Shown in pieces: positions 12,801 to 15,238 of a stretch of DNA of 15,238 bases. Location: positions 1 to 15,238 of the forward strand of contig CAMAYM010000063.1 of assembly GCA_945862495.1 (NCBI GenBank). Reading direction: 5' to 3'. This DNA comes from Bordetella parapertussis (GTDB taxonomy: Bacteria > Pseudomonadota > Gammaproteobacteria > Burkholderiales > Burkholderiaceae_B). A program made the translations under genes and the position numbers. Positions within the stretch are counted from its first letter, which is position 1; each line of letters opens with the position of its first letter. Under the pieces are notes generated by a model. It did no database searches, was not told the DNA's origin, and saw only the letters and a list, made by a program, of their open reading frames with translations.

Positions 12801-15238
12801 AACAGTGGCTGGCCACTCTGTTGCCCTTGGTTCACCAGTTTTTGAATCCGTGCGAGACCCAAGTGTGCGTGTGCATCCTGCTGTGCTTGTTCGTCCTGAT
12901 GTTCGCGCAACCACTCAACCAAAGACTGCTGTGGCGTTAACTTTAGCGCTAACGGTAATGTGTCAATAAATAAGCCAATGGCTTGATCAATATTAGTCAA
13001 TTGACTGCCGCGACCGTTGCGTACACTTCCGATGATGAGTTCATTGGTACGACTGAGCTTGGCCATGAGAAAGCCAAACAATCCTTGTAGAGCAGAGGCA
13101 GGCGTTAATCCGCTGTCACGTGAGGCTTGATCAAAACGCCGCGTGTCTTGTGTATCAAGAGAGAGTCTGAGATCACCCATTCCAAGAGTCGGTGCTTTGG
13201 GTATGGGCAACAATAATGGTCCGGCATCCCGTGCAGTTACTAGGTGTTGGCGCCAGTAAGTAAGCGCACTTTCTTCAGGTTGACGTTGTAACCAACTGAG
13301 ATGATCTTTCCAGTCAAAAGGACGTGGAAGTGAGACTTGAAGTGATTGAGTCTCTGCCTCGTATAAGCGCGCTAATTCTTTGAGAAGTAGAGGCGTTGAC
13401 CAACCATCCAAGACTAAATGGTGGTTAGAAATCAGCAAAGCGGTACGTGTGCTGTCGAGTTTTGTTAAACAAGCTCTAAATAAAGGACCTTCGCTGAGCT
13501 TAAAAGGGTGACTGAAATCTAATGCACGTAGCGCTGCCAGTCGTTGTTGTGCTGAGCCTTGCAATGTAATCACAGGACAGGCTTGTAGTGTGCCGTCCAG
13601 AATAATACCCGTGGCAAATAATGTTTCTGGCGGGACCACCACCAAGCGCAAAATTTTGTGCCGTAAGATTAATTGTTGAACGGCACGCTGCATAGCAGCG
13701 ACATCAAACTCCCCTTCAAACGTAAAAACTATTTGCACATGGTATGGGTCTGGTGCAGCTTGATCTCTTGAGAGGGTCTCAAACGCTAAGCCTTGCTGCA
13801 AAGCGGTAAGCGGTACGATGTCATCAAGCGATGGGTAAGATCTGACGAGTATGTCTAGGGTCGATTGCGTCAATTGATGACCCACTAATTCAAAATCAGA
13901 GGGTGTATGACGATTAAAGAGCGGGTCTTCTAAACAATGTCGGCTCAAGGTGATGAGCGCCTGACTGAAGGCGCTTGCGAGAGCTTGTGCAGACTGTTCG
14001 TCGTGTGCGTGTTTGCAGTAGGCCAGACCAAAACGCAGACAGCCCTCGGGGTCAATCATGGCATTAATATCAAGCAACTGCATGCGCTGGCGATTATTAT
14101 CATCTTGGCAAGCCGTGAGGCCGCCTTGATCAAACATCCAACTTTCAAGTTGTTGGCCTGAATTGTTGGAATGCTCTTTTTTATTTTCCTCGTTAAATTG
14201 GCCCAGATAGTTCAAGACAATCTGTGGTTGCGGACAGTCATCAAACAACTGCTTGGTGTGCGGATCAAAATGACGCAACACGCCATAGCCGATACCTTTG
14301 TCTGGCAGGGCCCGCAAATCTTCCTTGATTTGTCGCAAAGCGTAGCCGGGGGCTTCGGGCGTGGACCAGTCGAACTGACCGAGGCGCAAACGCAGTGGGA
14401 ACAGACTCGTGAGCCAACCGAGTGTGCGTGTCAGATCCTCATCAGTCTCACGTCCGTGACCTTCGAGTGCGACCAGTGGATCGCCGAGTGTGTGCTGGTA
14501 GCGTTCGCGGCTCCATTGCGTCAGTGCCATACCCAACGCGGTCAGTAAGACATCGTTGATTGCGCCGTGATAGACCGCAGGCGCGCGCAGCAAGCGCTGT
14601 GTATCAGCCTGACTGAGCTGGCCTCCGACGTGGGCAGAGCTGCCTAGCGTATTTTCCTCGGGAAGGATCGTGCGATCGCAAGGCAGTGCTTGCGCGCCTT
14701 GGAGCTGCGAGAGCCAGAGCGCTTGTTCACCACGACGCGCGCCCTCGGCGCCCTGTCGTGCGAGCGACTCAGTCCAAGCGCGCAGCGACATCGTGCGTGC
14801 AGGCAAGGCAGCGCCTGGGGTCAGCGTGCAGGTCGCAAGATCCTCCATGAGGATACGCCAAGACACACCATCGATAGCAAAGTGATGAATGACCAGCAAC
14901 AGCAGGGCAGGCGCTTGAGGGCGGAGTACCCAACGCGCGGTCATGATGCCGCCGGGCTGCTGCGGATCGAGCGCCTCACTGAGGTGTTGGAAAGACGCGG
15001 CCATCGATTCTTGTGCCGCCTCAGGACTGAGGTGTGTAAGGTCGAGCGTTGGCAGGCTCAGAGCCGGTAGAGCAGAGGTAGGGTCGATCACCATGCGGGT
15101 GTGCGAGAGCAGGCGTAACCTGAGGGCGCCGTGGTGGTTGCGCAGACGTTCAAGCGCTTCGAGCACCAAGGCTTGGGTCAGGCCCGAAGGGACGCGCAGG
15201 CATACCGCTTGGTTAAAGCGTTTGAGCGAGCCTTTGAG
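9827..15238 (-). CDS. Nonribosomal peptide synthetase, C-terminal part: E-C-A-T-TE (5' end outside window)
   Basis: The 1803 codons seen run open off the right edge. A TTG at 15169 is not the start, because the frame continues upstream with 23 codons of good epimerization-domain sequence. Domain order on the protein is epimerization, condensation, adenylation, thiolation and thioesterase (each listed separately). The preceding module therefore ends in a D-residue, and this is the terminating module. The product chain is transferred to the TE for hydrolysis or cyclisation. The predicted specificity of the last A domain is glycine-like. Upstream modules, an MbtH-like protein, a phosphopantetheinyl transferase and an exporter are not in the window. 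Base composition changes sharply inside the epimerization domain near 14150-14340, suggesting a mosaic gene. The gene heads a minus-strand series with phhA, PhyH and cupin oxygenases. Confidence 0.95.
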   Translation of the reverse strand, partial: LKGSLKRFNQAVCLRVPSGLTQALVLEALERLRNHHGALRLRLLSHTRMVIDPTSALPALSLPTLDLTHLSPEAAQESMAASFQHLSEALDPQQPGGIMTARWVLRPQAPALLLLVIHHFAIDGVSWRILMEDLATCTLTPGAALPARTMSLRAWTESLARQGAEGARRGEQALWLSQLQGAQALPCDRTILPEENTLGSSAHVGGQLSQADTQRLLRAPAVYHGAINDVLLTALGMALTQWSRERYQHTLGDPLVALEGHGRETDEDLTRTLGWLTSLFPLRLRLGQFDWSTPEAPGYALRQIKEDLRALPDKGIGYGVLRHFDPHTKQLFDDCPQPQIVLNYLGQFNEENKKEHSNNSGQQLESWMFDQGGLTACQDDNNRQRMQLLDINAMIDPEGCLRFGLAYCKHAHDEQSAQALASAFSQALITLSRHCLEDPLFNRHTPSDFELVGHQLTQSTLDILVRSYPSLDDIVPLTALQQGLAFETLSRDQAAPDPYHVQIVFTFEGEFDVAAMQRAVQQLILRHKILRLVVVPPETLFATGIILDGTLQACPVITLQGSAQQRLAALRALDFSHPFKLSEGPLFRACLTKLDSTRTALLISNHHLVLDGWSTPLLLKELARLYEAETQSLQVSLPRPFDWKDHLSWLQRQPEESALTYWRQHLVTARDAGPLLLPIPKAPTLGMGDLRLSLDTQDTRRFDQASRDSGLTPASALQGLFGFLMAKLSRTNELIIGSVRNGRGSQLTNIDQAIGLFIDTLPLALKLTPQQSLVEWLREHQDEQAQQDAHAHLGLARIQKLVNQGQQSGQPLFEALFIFENYSTDQISVSATSQERGKLTQTDSQGMDGTHYPISLIAVPGEKLLLRLTFDKMRLSENDAQSILSKIAALVSSFAHNREKVLANVSLVTQEEQKTLLSRCVTSSSTKEAVQSSSLFADQLPLLSERYADRTALVFQDQNGSHLFSYSELVKRSSQLARALIAQGVGPGTLVAILLHRSPDMLITLLAVQQTGAAYLPLDPDYPVARLQYMLSDSQARCLVSDSTLTGKRNSDTALVAPLTLLLDDESFQEKLSDYACTPLQELERLIPLTPDHLCYVIYTSGSTGQPKGVGLTHRNLSVFLSAVQQAVPLTQTDHLLAITTISFDIAVLELYLPLVNGAAVVLLSPEHTKDPLKLKEAIAHHKISVMQATPSLWELIISQELPASDLRMLVGGEALPLGLAQRMLASGSEVINMYGPTEATVWASTQNITLSLFNSPTSAAPIGQPMADYAMYVLDDSLSLVPDGVVGELYIAGPALAQGYINRPSLTSERYIACPFGAAGGRMYRSGDLVRRRADGIIDYLSRADDQIKLRGYRIELGEIDASLRGFADIEQAATIATSSSSGQTRLVSYVVLREQATTSLENLRVMMRAGLPSYMVPDVLIAISSLPLTPNGKLDRRSLPAPEQLETSHTFVAPVSQTEILCCELFAEITGFSPVGLEDNFFEIGGQSLLAMRLIGLLRQRIGVELPMRTLFESPTPKELARQLLMKMNAKDAPPYTPLVPLRKTGSQPVLFCIHPAGGSASVYGNLTQALGQDQPLWALQARGLEAGETPHTTMQEVVTEYVTALRQVEPVGPYRLLGTSLGGMIAHAMVAELERQGSTVDKLILVDTATISTINLSDDPAERAKHILNAIAKEAGIHDTSSDDEETLHLKIRDHMASVNMIPAEMPLDWFKRMLDHSVQASRLTAHHTPPTVHAPILLVKATLDGVPDDLTIFDWSPYTTSQVSTIDIAASHSDILWRSETLPILAQAVLRYLRDSSII
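9845..10593 (-). other. NRPS type I thioesterase (TE) domain
   Basis: Alpha/beta-hydrolase that releases the finished peptide by hydrolysis or cyclisation. It starts with VLFCIHPAGGSASVY. The nucleophile Ser is in GTSLGG (10370-10372), the acid Asp in LILVDT 27 residues later (10289-10291), as in surfactin TE, and the His in AASHSDIL (9911-9913). The triad is complete, and the gene stops shortly after the domain. Confidence 0.92.
10655..10875 (-). other. NRPS thiolation (PCP) domain
   Basis: Carrier domain with phosphopantetheine attachment motif DNFFEIGGQSLLAMRL; the modified Ser codon is at 10769-10771. The usual residue before the Ser is His (or Asp before E domains), whereas here it is Gln. 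It is followed at once by the thioesterase. Confidence 0.92.
10905..12440 (-). other. NRPS adenylation (A) domain, glycine-like specificity code
   Basis: Activates the amino acid as aminoacyl-AMP. Core motifs seen are YTSGSTGQPKG (11911-11944), FDIAVLE, NMYGPTEATVW, GELYIAGPALAQGY, YRSGDLVRR, the KLRGYRIELGEI hinge and NGKLDRR with the catalytic Lys. Alignment by eye to GrsA gives pocket residues D-I-L-Q-V-G-M-V-W-(K). I recall codes of the form DILQxGxxWK for glycine, so glycine is the best guess, at moderate confidence. Confidence 0.88.
12530..13830 (-). other. NRPS condensation (C) domain
   Basis: Forms the peptide bond between the upstream D-residue and the amino acid of this module. It opens with IVPLTALQQGLAFET (C1), and the catalytic NHHLVLDGW motif is at 13400-13428. 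IGSVRNGR and IGLFIDTLPLAL correspond to the later core motifs. It directly follows an E domain, so DCL stereoselectivity is expected. Confidence 0.9.
13945..15238 (-). other. NRPS epimerization (E) domain, start cut by window edge
   Basis: This domain converts the carrier-bound L-residue of the preceding module to D. The active-site HHFAIDG motif is at 14866-14887. Other E-domain hallmarks are EGHGRE (the catalytic Glu motif), TLGWLTSLFPL, KGIGYGVLRHF and QIVLNYLGQF, none of which fits a plain condensation domain. Catalytic residues are intact. A low-complexity stretch EENKKEHSNNSGQQ (about 14156-14200) follows the NYLGQF motif and coincides with an AT-rich segment. Confidence 0.9.

Noticed and set aside
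14171..14548. Plus-strand ORF of 125 codons inside the NRPS gene
   Set aside because: It lies wholly opposite well-supported epimerization-domain sequence and has no recognisable domain or ribosome site. The same holds for 10196-10582, 13937-14161, 14690-15070 and 3762-4151.
15167..15169. TTG at 15169 as the NRPS start codon
   Set aside because: The reading frame continues to the window edge with 23 more codons (including KRFNQAVCLRVPSGL) that fit the beginning of an epimerization domain, and E domains do not start a synthetase with a missing N terminus. The gene is cut by the window.
1..15238. CRISPR arrays, insertion sequences, tRNA genes or integrase/attachment sites
   Set aside because: I saw no regularly spaced repeats, transposase or integrase motifs, terminal inverted repeats with target duplications, or tRNA cloverleaf on either strand. 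The mosaic NRPS signal is compositional only.

Overview
The window looks like a betaproteobacterial (Burkholderiales-type) chromosome segment of about 50% GC. This placement rests on the gene mix (TAXI-type TRAP transporter, GST, J-domain-like protein, PhhA, NRPS) and is inference; no rRNA or other phylogenetic marker is present.

Left flank (1-4375, all on the minus strand): the first 14 codons of a probable glutathione S-transferase, a 382-residue coiled-coil protein with a degenerate J-domain-like HPD segment, a fused TRAP permease and its TAXI-type periplasmic binding protein. A hairpin plus T-run terminator lies between binding protein and permease. These look like ordinary housekeeping or transport genes.

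Divergent spacer (4376-4687): 312 bp with no gene but several inverted repeats. The most striking is a nested dyad ending 6 bp before the start codon of the response regulator.

Right part (4688-15238): the end of a nonribosomal peptide biosynthetic cluster. On the plus strand, an orphan OmpR-type response regulator is followed after 19 bp by a CmlA-like metallo-beta-lactamase-fold diiron hydroxylase, a family known to beta-hydroxylate amino acids tethered to an NRPS carrier protein. Converging on it with a 3-bp gap is a minus-strand set: NRPS (5' end outside the window; E-C-A-T-TE visible), a phenylalanine-4-hydroxylase homologue, a PhyH-type Fe(II)/2-oxoglutarate dioxygenase and a cupin_8/JmjC-type Fe(II)/2-oxoglutarate oxygenase.

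Working model (inference): upstream modules outside the window build a peptide whose penultimate residue is epimerised. The last module adds a residue that the A-domain code suggests is glycine, and the TE releases the product. The four non-haem iron enzymes, from three or four unrelated folds, would supply hydroxylated building blocks: ring hydroxylation of Phe by the PhhA homologue, beta-hydroxylation of a carrier-bound aromatic residue by the CmlA homologue, and two further hydroxylations by the 2-oxoglutarate enzymes. The NRPS gene itself looks mosaic: its first ~900 bases are about 63-72% GC, the rest about 38-48%.
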